64,000 bases of DNA from Selenomonas sputigena ATCC 35185. Its GTDB lineage: Bacteria > Bacillota > Negativicutes > Selenomonadales > Selenomonadaceae. The stretch's first letter is position 1. The number at the start of each line of letters is the position of its first letter. Location: NCBI RefSeq assembly GCF_000208405.1, contig NC_015437.1, positions 2,504,362 to 2,568,361 on the forward strand, written 5' to 3'. Made by a program: the position numbers and the translations under genes. This document shows, in pieces, positions 1-9,001 of this stretch. Under the pieces are notes generated by a model, which made no database searches, was not told the DNA's origin, and worked only from the letters and a program-made list of their open reading frames with translations.

Positions 1-1
1 C

Positions 2-331
2 TTGAACTCCGTCACGAAGCTGCCCTACGAGTGGGCGCTCGACGGCATCTCCAACACGCAGAGCATGACGCCCGAATCGCTCGGACACACGGAAGAGGAG
101 CGCATCGATCAGCTCGTGCGCGTGCTCGACGGCTACTTCACGCAGGGAGCGCACCACCTCAACGTCAACGTCTTCGACCGCGCGAAATTGCTCGACGCCG
201 TCGACCACCCCGAGAAGGAAGAATATCAGAACTTCACGATCCGCGTCTCGGGCTACGCCGTGAAGTTCATCAGCCTCACGCGCGAGCAGCAGCTGGACGT
301 CATCGCACGCACCTTCCATGAGGCCATGTGA
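2..331 (+). CDS. pflB: formate C-acetyltransferase (pyruvate formate-lyase), C-terminal fragment
   Basis: This is the last 109 codons of pyruvate formate-lyase; the gene begins before the window. The enzyme splits pyruvate and CoA into acetyl-CoA and formate in the anaerobic cytoplasm. The glycyl-radical motif RVSGYAVKF is visible, with the radical glycine at about residue 84 of the visible part, 26 residues from the end as is usual for the family. The stop codon overlaps the start of the activating-enzyme gene by 14 bases, which suggests translational coupling. The first visible codon is only where the window opens, not a real start. Confidence 0.96.
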   Translation: MNSVTKLPYEWALDGISNTQSMTPESLGHTEEERIDQLVRVLDGYFTQGAHHLNVNVFDRAKLLDAVDHPEKEEYQNFTIRVSGYAVKFISLTREQQLDVIARTFHEAM

Positions 332-1079
332 CGGCGTGCCGCTCGGCCGCATCCGCTCCGTCGAGAGCTTTGGCTCGGTCGACGGCCCCGGCCTTCGCTA
401 CATCGTCTTTCTCGCGGGCTGCCGCCTGCGCTGCCTCTACTGCCACAACCCCGAGACATGGGGCGCTGCGGGGGCGGAGGAGAAGAGCGCCGAAGCCGTG
501 CTCGCCGCCGCGCTGCGCTTTCGCCCTTATTGGAAGGGCGGCGGCGGCATCACCGTCTCGGGCGGCGAACCGCTCGTGCAGGCGGACTTCGTCGCGGGGC
601 TTTTCCGCCTCGCAAAAGAGGCGGGCGTCTCCACCTGCCTTGACACGGCGGGCGAACCCTTCTCACGCACGGACGACGCCGTCCTTCGCGCCATCGCCGC
701 AAGCGACCTCGTGCTTCTCGACATCAAGCACATCGATCCCGAGAAGCACGAAGCGCTCACGGGCAGGCGAAACGAGAATATCCTAGACTTCGCACGCTAT
801 CTGGCCAAAGAAAAGAAGCCCGTATGGCTGCGCCACGTCCTCGTGCCCGGCCTTACGGACGACGCGCTTTCGCTCAACCGCCTCGCACGCTTCGCCCGAA
901 GCCTCGGCAACATCGAGCGCTTCGAGGTTCTGCCCTATCATGCCATGGCGCGAGCGAAGTATGAAAAACTCCATATCCCCTATCCGCTGCCCGAGACGCG
1001 CGAGCCGCGTACCGATGACATCCGACGCGCCGAAGAAATCCTCGGCGTCGCCGACTATCAGGGCTGGCGAAAGAAGTAG
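318..1079 (+). CDS. pflA: pyruvate formate-lyase activating enzyme (radical SAM)
   Basis: This 253-residue radical SAM enzyme makes the glycyl radical on PflB. The CxxxCxxC cluster motif is [12 protein letters not shown] at residues 35-42, followed by the SAM-contacting SGGEP motif near residue 78. The start is the ATG at 318, inside the end of pflB; it has no clear Shine-Dalgarno, so coupling to pflB translation is likely. A GTG at 336 is a possible alternative. Length and context match PflA, and there is no extra ferredoxin domain of the kind seen in other glycyl-radical activases. Confidence 0.96.
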   Translation: MRPCDGVPLGRIRSVESFGSVDGPGLRYIVFLAGCRLRCLYCHNPETWGAAGAEEKSAEAVLAAALRFRPYWKGGGGITVSGGEPLVQADFVAGLFRLAKEAGVSTCLDTAGEPFSRTDDAVLRAIAASDLVLLDIKHIDPEKHEALTGRRNENILDFARYLAKEKKPVWLRHVLVPGLTDDALSLNRLARFARSLGNIERFEVLPYHAMARAKYEKLHIPYPLPETREPRTDDIRRAEEILGVADYQGWRKK

Positions 1080-1082
1080 GCG

Positions 1083-1125
1083 CTCCCTGCCGCCGCAGCT
1101 TTTCGCTGCTGCGTCAGGGAGTTTT
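1083..1125 (+). terminator. rho-independent terminator of pflBA
   Basis: CTCCCTG pairs with CAGGGAG around an inner GC-rich stem with loop TTTTC, and TTTT follows. It lies 4 bases after the pflA stop. Confidence 0.85.
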
Positions 1126-1162
1126 GCTTGCAGCGAATCCCCCGTTTTGGCATTTTTAATAA

Positions 1163-1272
1163 TTTACCATGAAAGTCCAAGAAGTCAAGCCGTAGGCGCA
1201 GACTGATTGGCTCTTCCATGTAAGGGCGGCGCACTTTTGTCCACAAAGTGGACGTTTGTGCGTGTAGTTTAT
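1163..1272 (+). repeat. intergenic repeat family, copy R1
   Basis: The copy begins at TTTACCATGAAAGTCC, passes through the core GTCAAGCCGTAGGCGCAG, then GTAAGGGCGGCGCAC. It ends in a hairpin, GTCCAC-AAA-GTGGAC, nested inside GCGCAC/GTGCG. Other copies are near 12.0, 15.1, 38.7, 39.0, 39.7-40.0 (three), 40.5 and 47.2-47.4 kb. The remaining bases up to the next gene at 1421 hold an AT-rich stretch without any other feature I can name. Confidence 0.85.
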
Positions 1273-1420
1273 ATAGTTCTCTTTTCGTATTCTTATCTAT
1301 ATTTTACCTGTTTTTTAAATTTTCTGCAGATTGTACGAAAGGATTTTATGCTATCTTTGTAGAAAAGATATAAAAAAACTAGGATTCGTCAAGGTTTAAC
1401 AAAGAAAGGGGAAGAAGAGC

Positions 1421-2488
1421 ATGAAGACATCTTGGAAGAAACTCCTCACGGTCGTAAGCACGGCGCTCCTTTGCGGCGCGCTCCTCACGGGCTGCGGTGG
1501 TTCAGGGGGCTCAGGCGGCTCCGACGGCTCGGGCGGCGGCATGCTCGGCAGCAAGAGCCTCGGCCCTGACGCGCCGAAGGAAGTCGTCGCCCAGCTCAAG
1601 CTTGGCGACAAGGACGTGCCGCTCTACGAGTACAAGGGTGCGGCGCTCCCCGAGAAGCTTCAAGGCTTCCATTCCAACCTCGCCGTGACGAAGAACGCCA
1701 TATACGGCATCAGTTTCGTCGCCGCAAGCAAGGAATTCCATCTGCAGAAAATGAACCTCGAGAATGGCGCCATCACCTCGGTGGAAGATCTCGGCAATGT
1801 AGAAAATGAGCCGATCACTTCAGATGGCACAAACATCTATTTCATAACCAAGAAGGACGACAACATCGGCGTCTATGACGGCAACGCCGTATCGAACTTT
1901 AGCAATAAGGACGCGGCCGTCATACGCGCCATTTTCGGCGAGAAGACCGCCTATACGAGCGGCACTTTTGTATCAAACAGCGGCATCATGGCCGGCACGA
2001 TCTCCAAGGACGGCACGAAAGACATGAAGTCCGTGCTCCCGAAAGATGAGTTTGCCAAACTCCAAGATGCCAAGGATGCAAGTGCAGAGAAAAATTCGTT
2101 CCTCGCCTGCGCAGATAAAGACGGCTTCTACATCACGACGCTCGCCACGCATGGCGGGGACAGCGGAAAGTGGACCAAGCCTCTGCACATGTACGGACCG
2201 GACGGCAAGAAGATCCGCACCTTCGAGTGCAACGAAGGGATCCCCGACTCGGCGGAAAAGCGCAAGATTTCCGAGCGTCAATCCATCGCGACGAAGGACT
2301 ACGTCGTGTTCTACGATAGAGGCTTCCTGCGCGTATTCAACAAGAAGGACGGCAAGTATGTCGGCGACGTCGAGCTGAAGATCGACGGCAAAAACATTGA
2401 GCCCGCTGGTGCCGCAGTCGATGATGAGAACCACATCTACTTCATTGATCACGAGACGGACGCGAACATCTACCGCATCGACCTCTGA
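1421..2488 (+). CDS. hypothetical lipoprotein with Gly/Ser linker
   Basis: This 355-residue protein is probably exported and lipid-anchored. It has a basic N-terminus, a hydrophobic stretch and a lipobox LLTGC with Cys25, followed by a Gly-Ser-rich linker to about residue 40. The rest contains repeated short segments of the type 'xxGxxIYFIxK', including IYFIDHETDANIYRID near the C-terminus. These are reminiscent of beta-propeller blades, but I do not recognise a named family. The start is supported by AAGGGG upstream of the ATG. It precedes a second lipoprotein gene by 19 bases, so the two are probably an operon. Function unknown. Confidence 0.85.
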   Translation: MKTSWKKLLTVVSTALLCGALLTGCGGSGGSGGSDGSGGGMLGSKSLGPDAPKEVVAQLKLGDKDVPLYEYKGAALPEKLQGFHSNLAVTKNAIYGISFVAASKEFHLQKMNLENGAITSVEDLGNVENEPITSDGTNIYFITKKDDNIGVYDGNAVSNFSNKDAAVIRAIFGEKTAYTSGTFVSNSGIMAGTISKDGTKDMKSVLPKDEFAKLQDAKDASAEKNSFLACADKDGFYITTLATHGGDSGKWTKPLHMYGPDGKKIRTFECNEGIPDSAEKRKISERQSIATKDYVVFYDRGFLRVFNKKDGKYVGDVELKIDGKNIEPAGAAVDDENHIYFIDHETDANIYRIDL

Positions 2489-2507
2489 TAACGAAGGGGG
2501 CGCTTCC

Positions 2508-3389
2508 GTGTCAGCAAAAAAATTCGCTTGGGAAAGAGCGCGGACGCTCGTGTCCGTCCTCTGCCTCCTGCTCATTACAGTCTTCATGACAGGATGCTTC
2601 AAGGGCGAGGCGAACCTCACGATCCGCGCCGACGGCTCCGCCGCCTTGAAGACGCGGCTTCTCGGCACGGATTTCCTCAAGGAGGCGATCATCGAAGCGA
2701 CGAATGAGATGAAGAAGAAAGACTCTGCCGCTGTCGTCAAAGAAATCAGCGAAGGCGACAAGACGGGTTTCGAGAGCACTTCGGAATACCCCGACATGAA
2801 GACGCTCGCCGAAAAGGGCGGCGACCTCTTCACGCGCCGTGACGGCAAGGCGGCGGGCATCCAGCAAAAGAAGACGTGGTTCTACGACGCCTACGCACTC
2901 GATCTCTACGCAGGCCCTAGTGAAACAGGAAATGATGCCGATGGCGACGATCCTGCGGCTGCCGCCATGATGAAGGGCTTCCTCGATCAGATCCATTACG
3001 AGTTCTGCCTGACGCTTCCTGGAGCACCCGAAAAGCACAATGCGGACCGCACGGAAGACGGCGGAAAGACGCTGCGCTGGGATCTCGCTCCGACGCTCAC
3101 TGCAGGCGGCGACAAGCACATCCAAGCGGAATTCCGTCTGTGGAACAAGCCGCACATCATTCTGACCGCTGCAGTCGCCATCGTCTCCCTCGCGCTCGCC
3201 GTCCTCTTCTTCATCCTCAGGCAGAAGAGTGATGCGGGAGAGCGCGGCAAGAAGCTGATCCTCGCCACCGTCTTCGCCGTCCTCGCGCTCGCCGTCTTCG
3301 CCTTCTCCGCATGGCAGCTGACAACGGCTTCTGGATTTACCGCAGAGGATTCGATCTCGCCCGCATACGTCAAGGACGCGGCGAAGTAG
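2508..3389 (+). CDS. hypothetical lipoprotein with two C-terminal membrane segments
   Basis: This 293-residue protein starts at the GTG that follows GGGGG by a normal spacing. The N-terminus has a signal segment ending in the lipobox FMTGC (Cys30). The sequence after it (GEANLTIRADGSA) resembles the start of other bacterial lipoproteins that begin 'xxxLTVxxDGS'. The middle is soluble and charged. Two hydrophobic segments of about 20 residues near residues 210-230 and 242-262 are probably membrane helices. It is co-transcribed with the lipoprotein before it. The combination of a lipid anchor and C-terminal helices suggests a cytoplasmic-membrane protein with a periplasmic domain. Function unknown. 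Confidence 0.85.
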   Translation: MSAKKFAWERARTLVSVLCLLLITVFMTGCFKGEANLTIRADGSAALKTRLLGTDFLKEAIIEATNEMKKKDSAAVVKEISEGDKTGFESTSEYPDMKTLAEKGGDLFTRRDGKAAGIQQKKTWFYDAYALDLYAGPSETGNDADGDDPAAAAMMKGFLDQIHYEFCLTLPGAPEKHNADRTEDGGKTLRWDLAPTLTAGGDKHIQAEFRLWNKPHIILTAAVAIVSLALAVLFFILRQKSDAGERGKKLILATVFAVLALAVFAFSAWQLTTASGFTAEDSISPAYVKDAAK

Positions 3390-3435
3390 GCAGCGCCATC
3401 GAGCCGATCTGCGGCAATAAGAAAGGAGCTTCCCT

Positions 3436-3990
3436 ATGAAAATCAGAGCATTCTTCCTCGCGCTGCTCTTCGCGCTCCTCCTTCTTCCCGCCGCAGGCGG
3501 TGCAGCAGGGCTCGCAGACGAGGAGATGGAGCTCGGCGGCATCCGTCTCGGCGATACGAGAGAGGAGGTCGAGGACGTCTACGGCGAAGGCGATCACGTC
3601 GCGGACGGCGTGACGAAGTGGGGCGGCACGACCGTCCACATCTTCGCTTGTGACTACGGCGATTCCCTCTCCGTGCAGTACCGCGATGAAGGCGACGCCT
3701 GCCGCGTCATTGGCGTGCACCTCGGCGTGAACAACGTGAACAAGTACAACGAAAGGCCGTCCGCCGAGGCGCAGATGATCGAAACGCCGAGCGGCATCCA
3801 TCTGGACAGCACGCTTGAGGACCTCAACGCCGTCTACGGCTATATCCCCAAGCCCGAATGCAGTCACAATGCGCCGCCCGTCTGCGGTTATTTCTACGAC
3901 AGCGCAGACGCCACGCTCGCCTTCTACATCTGCAAGGAGCACAGCCCCGGCATCCGCTCGATCTGGCTGCGTGAGAAGCGGACGAGATAG
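3436..3990 (+). CDS. hypothetical secreted protein
   Basis: This 184-residue protein has an N-terminal signal peptide: a basic start, then a Leu/Ala-rich core ending near AAGGAAG. The mature part contains two similar stretches, GGIRLGDTREEVEDVYGEGD and SGIHLDSTLEDLNAVYGY. This 'xGIxLxxTxEDxxxxYG' pattern is seen in many periplasmic proteins of unknown role, so it may be an internal duplication. AAAGGAGC precedes the ATG at a normal distance. It is the last gene of the 1.4-4.0 kb group and is followed by a strong terminator. Confidence 0.8.
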   Translation: MKIRAFFLALLFALLLLPAAGGAAGLADEEMELGGIRLGDTREEVEDVYGEGDHVADGVTKWGGTTVHIFACDYGDSLSVQYRDEGDACRVIGVHLGVNNVNKYNERPSAEAQMIETPSGIHLDSTLEDLNAVYGYIPKPECSHNAPPVCGYFYDSADATLAFYICKEHSPGIRSIWLREKRTR

Positions 3991-4005
3991 GGCATACAGC
4001 AAGAT

Positions 4006-4045
4006 AAAAGCCCCGAAGCCATCGCGCGATGGCTTCGGGGCTTTT
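4006..4045. terminator. bidirectional terminator between convergent genes
   Basis: AAAAGCCCCGAAGCCATCG pairs almost perfectly with the following CGATGGCTTCGGGGCTTTT. With an A tract on one side and a T tract on the other, it can serve both the secreted-protein gene (+) and the VWA gene (-). Confidence 0.9.
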
Positions 4046-4056
4046 CTGCGAGCGCA

Positions 4057-4779
4057 TCAGTCCTGCGTCTCGTCCTTTTCCACATGCTCTTTCCAGCTGC
4101 CGCTCTCGGCGCTCGGATCGGCTACGGCTTCCGCTACATAGGCGCTGACGGCGTCGAAGTTCCTGCGCACGCCCGATTTCGTGTTGCGGTAGGTCACGGC
4201 GTTCTTCTTGTTGACGCCGATATTTGCCGCTTCCTTCTCCGCATCAATGTTTGCGCCGAGGTAGATGAAATCCCAGCCTGCCTTCTCCTGCTTGTCGGAA
4301 ATCATCTCTTTGATCTTCTCGCGCGTGAACTCCTCGCTGGCGTTCTCCAGGCCATCCGTGATGATGACGAAGACGACCTTCGTATCCTTGTTCTCGATGC
4401 CCTCCGTGCGCGCGACCTTGAGGATCGTCGAGCCTACGGCGTCCAAAAGCGCCGTCGTGCCGCCGACCTCGTACTCCATATCCGTCAGCGGCTTGATGCG
4501 ACGGATGTCTTCGCGGTTATAGATCGTATCGACCTTGTCGTTGAAGAGAACTGTCGTGACATTGACCTTCGCATCGAGCTTCTTCTCCTTCTCGATCATC
4601 GAATTGAAGCCGCCGATCGTATCCGACTCCAGCCCCGACATCGAGCCGCTCTTGTCGAGCACCATCACGAGTTCCACGCGCGCGGGCTTCTCCTTGTCCG
4701 CCGCTTCGGCGGGTACGGCAGCTCCCAAGAATGCACAAAGTGCAAGCGCGAGAAAGGAAAGCGTCCATTTTTTCCACAT
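4057..4779 (-). CDS. secreted von Willebrand factor A (VWA) domain protein
   Basis: This 240-residue protein has a signal peptide (residues 1-25, ending near AEAAD). A single VWA fold follows. The MIDAS metal site is visible as DKSGS at about residue 40, a threonine in VGGTTAL, and TDGLEN. VWA domains bind protein partners through a bound divalent metal. The ATG chosen has AGGAGGT eight bases upstream; longer in-frame starts have no such site. IS copy 1 is inserted about 120 bases upstream, so the gene's original regulatory region may have been altered. No neighbouring gene indicates the partner. Confidence 0.85.
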   Translation of the reverse strand: MWKKWTLSFLALALCAFLGAAVPAEAADKEKPARVELVMVLDKSGSMSGLESDTIGGFNSMIEKEKKLDAKVNVTTVLFNDKVDTIYNREDIRRIKPLTDMEYEVGGTTALLDAVGSTILKVARTEGIENKDTKVVFVIITDGLENASEEFTREKIKEMISDKQEKAGWDFIYLGANIDAEKEAANIGVNKKNAVTYRNTKSGVRRNFDAVSAYVAEAVADPSAESGSWKEHVEKDETQD

Positions 4780-4979
4780 GTTCAAGACCTCCTCTTTTCC
4801 TACAGTCTTCACTGTTTTCATTATAGCGCATTTTCCTTTGAAGCGGTACTGCCTTATATAACAGACTGGTGAGAAAATCCCCCGCCGCAGACATTCTGCT
4901 GGACTGCACCCCAAAATACGGACAGTGAATAAAAATCCCTCCTGTTGTAGAATAAGAACTACAACAGGAGGGATTCGTT

Positions 4980-5282
4980 ATGCCAAGACAATATACAAAA
5001 ATTGAGCAGTTATCCGATGAAATCTTCCGTCTCAAGACAGAAGGAAAAACACATCGGCAAATTGGTGAAATCTATGGATTGACCAAAGAGCAAATCAAGG
5101 GATTCATAAAACGCCAACGGCGTAAAGATCGCTTAAGGAAAGCCGGATATATTCCTCGTCCGAAAGGGCGCCCACGCAAACAAGCAATCGATGAGCGCAC
5201 CTCTTTACAAAACGAAGTAATCGAACTCCGTATGAAGGTCGATGTCCTGCGAAATTTTCTTTGCGAGGTTGGAAGGAGGTGA
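4980..5282 (+). CDS. IS3-family transposase OrfA
   Basis: This 100-residue protein has an N-terminal helix-turn-helix (THRQIGEIYGLTKEQIKGFI), a basic stretch (KRQRRKDRLRK) and a C-terminal leucine-rich segment, as expected of the DNA-binding subunit. AGGAGGG precedes the ATG. The heptamer A-AAT-TTT at 5252-5258 lies in the orfA frame just before the overlap with orfB. It is a good candidate for the programmed -1 frameshift that makes the OrfAB fusion. It differs from copy 2 by one residue near the end (Val for Ala). Confidence 0.92.
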   Translation: MPRQYTKIEQLSDEIFRLKTEGKTHRQIGEIYGLTKEQIKGFIKRQRRKDRLRKAGYIPRPKGRPRKQAIDERTSLQNEVIELRMKVDVLRNFLCEVGRR

Positions 5283-6130
5283 GCGTCAAATATCGTGTTA
5301 TTGAGCGGTTGCGTAACGTCTATCCGGTTGTCGCTTTGTGCCGGATTCTGGAAGTATCGCGCAGCGGTTACTACGACTGGCGATATCGAATGCAGGAATC
5401 ACATGCAGATGCCTGGCTGGAGCAACAAATCTTGACCTGTCAGGAATAAACACATTTCACATACGGCTATCGTCGCGTCTGCAAATGGCTTCGAAAACAT
5501 ACGGGGATTCACGTAAATCGAAAGCGTGTTTTGCGTGTCATGCGCAAAATCGATGCTCTCGCACAAATTCGCCGTCGTCGTCCATATACGCATTACAAAG
5601 ACGCGGCACATCGCTATGAAAACTTGTTAAAGCGGCAATTCAATCCGGAGCGCCCAAATCAATTTTGGGCAACAGATATCACGTATATACCGACGGCACA
5701 TGGCATGTGCTATCTGTGCGCCGTCATTGATCAATGCGGCAAAATGGTGCTGGGATGGCGCATCGGCACAGATATGACAGCTTCACTCGTTACGGACACC
5801 GTGCGTGACGCCTTACAAAAGGAAATGGTCGCTAATGGACTAATCCTCCACAGCGACCAAGGCTCGCAGTACTCTTCCCAAGCGTATTACGACCTAAGTC
5901 AAGAATACCACTTCACGCCGTCAATGTCAAAGCGTGGCTGCCCGTATGACAATGCTTCGATGGAAAATTTCTTTGGAACGCTGAAGTCGGAATGCTTACA
6001 TCGGATGAAGTTTGGATCAAGGAAGGAGTTAGAGGAAACTGTAGCACAATATATACACTTTTACAACTATGAGCGCATACAACTGAAAAGCGGTCTTACT
6101 CCATACGAAATATGGAGCAAAACCGCATAA
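5261..6130 (+). pseudogene. IS3-family transposase OrfB, interrupted by a nonsense codon
   Basis: Reading the copy 2 frame, codon CAA (Gln) is TAA here at 5447-5449, so only 63 residues are made before the stop. The rest of the DDE integrase core, from 5450, is intact: the three acidic residues lie in WATDITYI, HSDQGSQY and NASMENFFG. Two other residues differ from copy 2 (Ile/Val near the end and Pro/Ser in the LTPYEIW region). A fragment beginning near 5531 could still be translated internally but lacks the N-terminal part. Copy 1 is probably mobile only with transposase supplied by copy 2. Confidence 0.9.
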
Positions 6131-6234
6131 ATCAGCGTAATTCTACGACAGTGGTTTATTTTCTTGTCCGCTTAGCAGGGAGCAGTCCATTTCGGCAAGG
6201 GGGATTCTTTACCACTTTCATTAAGTAGTGTAGC

Positions 6235-7569
6235 TTATGCAATTTCCGTGCGTTTTTTTGCGCCGCGATACGATTCAGCGAGAATCTGGATCGGGTGGTA
6301 GACGACCTGCGGCATGTTGTTGTGCACGATACCGTCCGTGATGTGCATGCGGCAGCTCGGGCAGCTCGTCGCCACGAGGTCTGCGCCCGTCGCGTTGATG
6401 TTGTTGCACTTCCTGTCGTTGATCTCACGGCTCAGTTCGTAGTGCGCCATGCAGAAGGAGCCGCCGCAGCCGCAGCAGCGGTCGTGTTCTTTCATCTCGA
6501 CGAATTCTACGCCCGGAATGGCCTTCAAGACCTCGCGCGGCTGCTCTGTGATGCCGAGACCGCGGATCATGTGGCACGGATCGTGCATCGTGACCTTCTT
6601 GTGGACAGGATTCAAGGTGTCCGTACGGAAGCCTTTCTCGATGAGAAGTTCGCTGATCTCTCTGACCTTCGCCGCCATCTTCTCAGCGCGAGGACGCCAT
6701 TCGGGATCGTCCTTGAGCCACTCAGGATAGTGTTTTAAGGCCTCTACGCACGAGCCGCAGGCGCCGATGATGTAGTCGACATCGAGATCTTCAAAGACGC
6801 GGATCGTGTTGCGTGCGAGCTGGTTCGCAAGGTCGAAGGCGCCCGACACATGGATCGGCGTGCCGCAGCAGTGCTGTTTCGACGGCAGAACGACCTCGAT
6901 GTCGTTCGCCTTGAGCACGTCGATGACGGCGTCGCCCATGTCCGTGTACATGTAGTTGATCGTGCAGCCCGTGAAGAAGGCGACGCGGAACTTGGGATTC
7001 GCCACCTTGATGACCTCGGGATATTGACTGCGCAAAGGACGCGCAGCAATCGGCGGCGTCGCACGCGTCGCGTCCATGCCCGGCATGGGAAGGCGCGACT
7101 GCACGGCGTTCTTGCCCGGCACTTCCTTGAAGGTCATCCAGCCGAACATGCCGCCGAGCTTCAGCGCGGTGTCGAAGAGCGGGCGGTTCTGCAGGAGACG
7201 GAAGACGTTCTTCTTGATCGGGTGCAGGCCGCGTGCCTTGACAGCGGCGTTCCTGCCGCGCAGGATCAGCTCGTCGGCTGCGACGCCGCACGGGCAGTTC
7301 GCTGCGCAGCTCTTGCAGTTCAGGCACATCGCCATGATGTGGTCAAATTCCGCCGAGATGGGAATCTTGCCCGAGAGATAGCCCTGCATCAGAGAGATCT
7401 TGCCGCGTGCGACCATCTGCTCCTTGCCGGTCTCGCGGTAAATCGGACAGACGGCTTGGCAGTTGCCGCACTTCATGCAGTTTGCCATCGCGTTCTCGAT
7501 GTCAGCGAGGAGCGATGTGTCTTGCTTGTTCAGGTCTGCCGCCGTAAATTTTTTCGTATCTTCAGCCAT
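6235..7569 (-). CDS. glcF: GlcF/LldF-type iron-sulfur oxidoreductase subunit
   Basis: This 444-residue soluble electron-transfer subunit has two 4Fe-4S motifs near the N-terminus (CMKCGNCQAVCP and CLNCKSCAANCP). It also has two CCG domains, visible as HCCGTPIH and DRCCGCGGSF. This is the layout of the glycolate or D-lactate oxidase iron-sulfur subunit, which passes electrons from a flavin partner. It starts 3 bases after the stop of the FAD subunit and is certainly in the same operon. The substrate cannot be told from sequence: D-lactate, glycolate or another 2-hydroxy acid are all possible. The 3' side ends close to IS copy 1. Confidence 0.9.
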   Translation of the reverse strand: MAEDTKKFTAADLNKQDTSLLADIENAMANCMKCGNCQAVCPIYRETGKEQMVARGKISLMQGYLSGKIPISAEFDHIMAMCLNCKSCAANCPCGVAADELILRGRNAAVKARGLHPIKKNVFRLLQNRPLFDTALKLGGMFGWMTFKEVPGKNAVQSRLPMPGMDATRATPPIAARPLRSQYPEVIKVANPKFRVAFFTGCTINYMYTDMGDAVIDVLKANDIEVVLPSKQHCCGTPIHVSGAFDLANQLARNTIRVFEDLDVDYIIGACGSCVEALKHYPEWLKDDPEWRPRAEKMAAKVREISELLIEKGFRTDTLNPVHKKVTMHDPCHMIRGLGITEQPREVLKAIPGVEFVEMKEHDRCCGCGGSFCMAHYELSREINDRKCNNINATGADLVATSCPSCRMHITDGIVHNNMPQVVYHPIQILAESYRGAKKRTEIA

Positions 7570-7572
7570 AGG

Positions 7573-8958
7573 TCAGCACTCTCCAATCAATTTGCCCGGG
7601 TTCAGAATGAGATTCGGGTCGAGTGCGCGCTTGATCTGGCGCATGGCCTCCATGCCTTCCTTGCCGTGCTGCAGCTCCATCCAAGGCAGCTTGCCGAGGC
7701 CGATGCCGTGCTCGCCCGAGAGCGTGCCGCCGAGCTCGACCGCACCGCGGAAGATGTCATCCATCGCCTCGTGGACGCGCTTCGTTTCTTCTTCGTCGCG
7801 CAGGTCGCAGACGATCGTCGGGTGCATGTTGCCGTCACCCGCATGACCGAACGTGCCGATCGTGACGTTGTGATCCTTCGCCGCCTTCTTGACGATGGCG
7901 AGGAATGCCGGAATCTTGCTCCTCGGAACGGTCGCATCTTCGACGAACGTCGTCGGGCGCAGCTTTGCAAGGCACGGAAGCGCCATGCGGCGAGCTGTCC
8001 AGAGCTGTTCCTTGTGCTTCGCATCACGGGCGAGCGTGACCTCGCGTGCGTTGTTTTCTTCCAGAACCTTCATGACCTTGTCCGCCTCGTCCTCGACGAC
8101 TGTCGGATGACCGTCGACCTCGATGAGGAGGATTGCGTCGGCGTCCGTCGGCAGGCCGACGTGCATGAAGTCTTCGACCGTGCGGATCGTCGCGTTGTCA
8201 AGGATTTCGAGCGTCGCAGGAATGATCTTCGCGGCGATGATGCCTGAGACAGCGCGGCCCGCATCCTCGATCGTATCGAAGATCGCGACCATGCTCTTCG
8301 TCTTTTCCGGCGCGGGAACGAGCTTCAAGAGAGCCTTCGTGACGACGCCGAGCGTGCCTTCCGAACCTGTGAAGAGCTTCGTCATGTCGTAGCCCGAGAC
8401 ATCCTTGACGTTCTTGCCGCCCGTATGCAGCACATCGCCGTTCGCGAGGACGACTTCAAGGCCCTGCACATAGTTCTTCGTGATGCCGTACTTGAGTCCA
8501 CGCAGGCCGCCCGAGTTCTCCGCGATCGTGCCGCCGAGGCTCGCCGTCTTGACCGTGCCCGGATCGGGCGGGTAGATGAGGCCGAACTGCGCGATATGGT
8601 CGTTGATGTCCTGTACGATGACGCCCGCCTCGACCTCGGCGATGAGGTTTTCGAGATCGACGTCGATGATCTTCTTGAAGCGGAGCATAGAGAGGACGAT
8701 GCCGCCCTTCAAAGGCGCCGTGCCCGCCGAGAGGTTCGTGCCCGAGCCGCGCGTGTAGACGGGGATCTTGTGCTCGTTCGCAAACTTCAGAACCTTCGAG
8801 ACTTCCTCCGTCGTGCCGGGGCTGACGACGACATCCGGCATGTAGATGTGACCGGGCGTAGCATCATAGGAATAGGAGTAAAGTTCCTCTTCCTTCGACT
8901 GAACATTCTCCGCGCCGACGATCTTCGTCATTTCTTCTACCAGCTGCTGCTTTTCCAT
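7573..8958 (-). CDS. glcD: GlcD-type FAD-linked 2-hydroxyacid dehydrogenase
   Basis: This 461-residue protein has a PCMH-type FAD-binding domain at residues about 40-215 and a FAD-oxidase C domain to the end. Visible motifs include YTRGSGTNLSAG and the C-terminal GEHGIGLGK. The latter carries the conserved His of the GlcD/D-lactate dehydrogenase family. GAAAGAGGTG precedes the ATG. Together with the iron-sulfur subunit it should oxidise a 2-hydroxycarboxylate to the keto acid. The divergent DASS carboxylate transporter across the intergenic region may supply the substrate, which is inference from position only. Confidence 0.92.
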   Translation of the reverse strand: MEKQQLVEEMTKIVGAENVQSKEEELYSYSYDATPGHIYMPDVVVSPGTTEEVSKVLKFANEHKIPVYTRGSGTNLSAGTAPLKGGIVLSMLRFKKIIDVDLENLIAEVEAGVIVQDINDHIAQFGLIYPPDPGTVKTASLGGTIAENSGGLRGLKYGITKNYVQGLEVVLANGDVLHTGGKNVKDVSGYDMTKLFTGSEGTLGVVTKALLKLVPAPEKTKSMVAIFDTIEDAGRAVSGIIAAKIIPATLEILDNATIRTVEDFMHVGLPTDADAILLIEVDGHPTVVEDEADKVMKVLEENNAREVTLARDAKHKEQLWTARRMALPCLAKLRPTTFVEDATVPRSKIPAFLAIVKKAAKDHNVTIGTFGHAGDGNMHPTIVCDLRDEEETKRVHEAMDDIFRGAVELGGTLSGEHGIGLGKLPWMELQHGKEGMEAMRQIKRALDPNLILNPGKLIGEC

Positions 8959-9001
8959 TTAGTGTGCACCTCTTTCATGATGGTGTTGATCATAGATAAA
9001 A

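Larger units (their letters stand above)
4900..6189 (+). mobile_element. IS3-family insertion sequence, copy 1 (defective)
   Basis: The element is 1290 bp, exactly the length of the second copy at 27089-28378. Ends were set by comparing the two copies: both begin TGGACTGC and end GCAGTCCA. The imperfect terminal inverted repeats continue inward (TGGACTGC.CCC....CGGACA). It carries orfA and an out-of-frame orfB with a DDE transposase. No target-site duplication is visible (CTGC left, TTT right). The flanks instead form an inverted repeat, AAAATCCCCCGC on the left and GCAAGGGGGATT on the right. Copy 1 has a stop codon in orfB. Confidence 0.93.
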
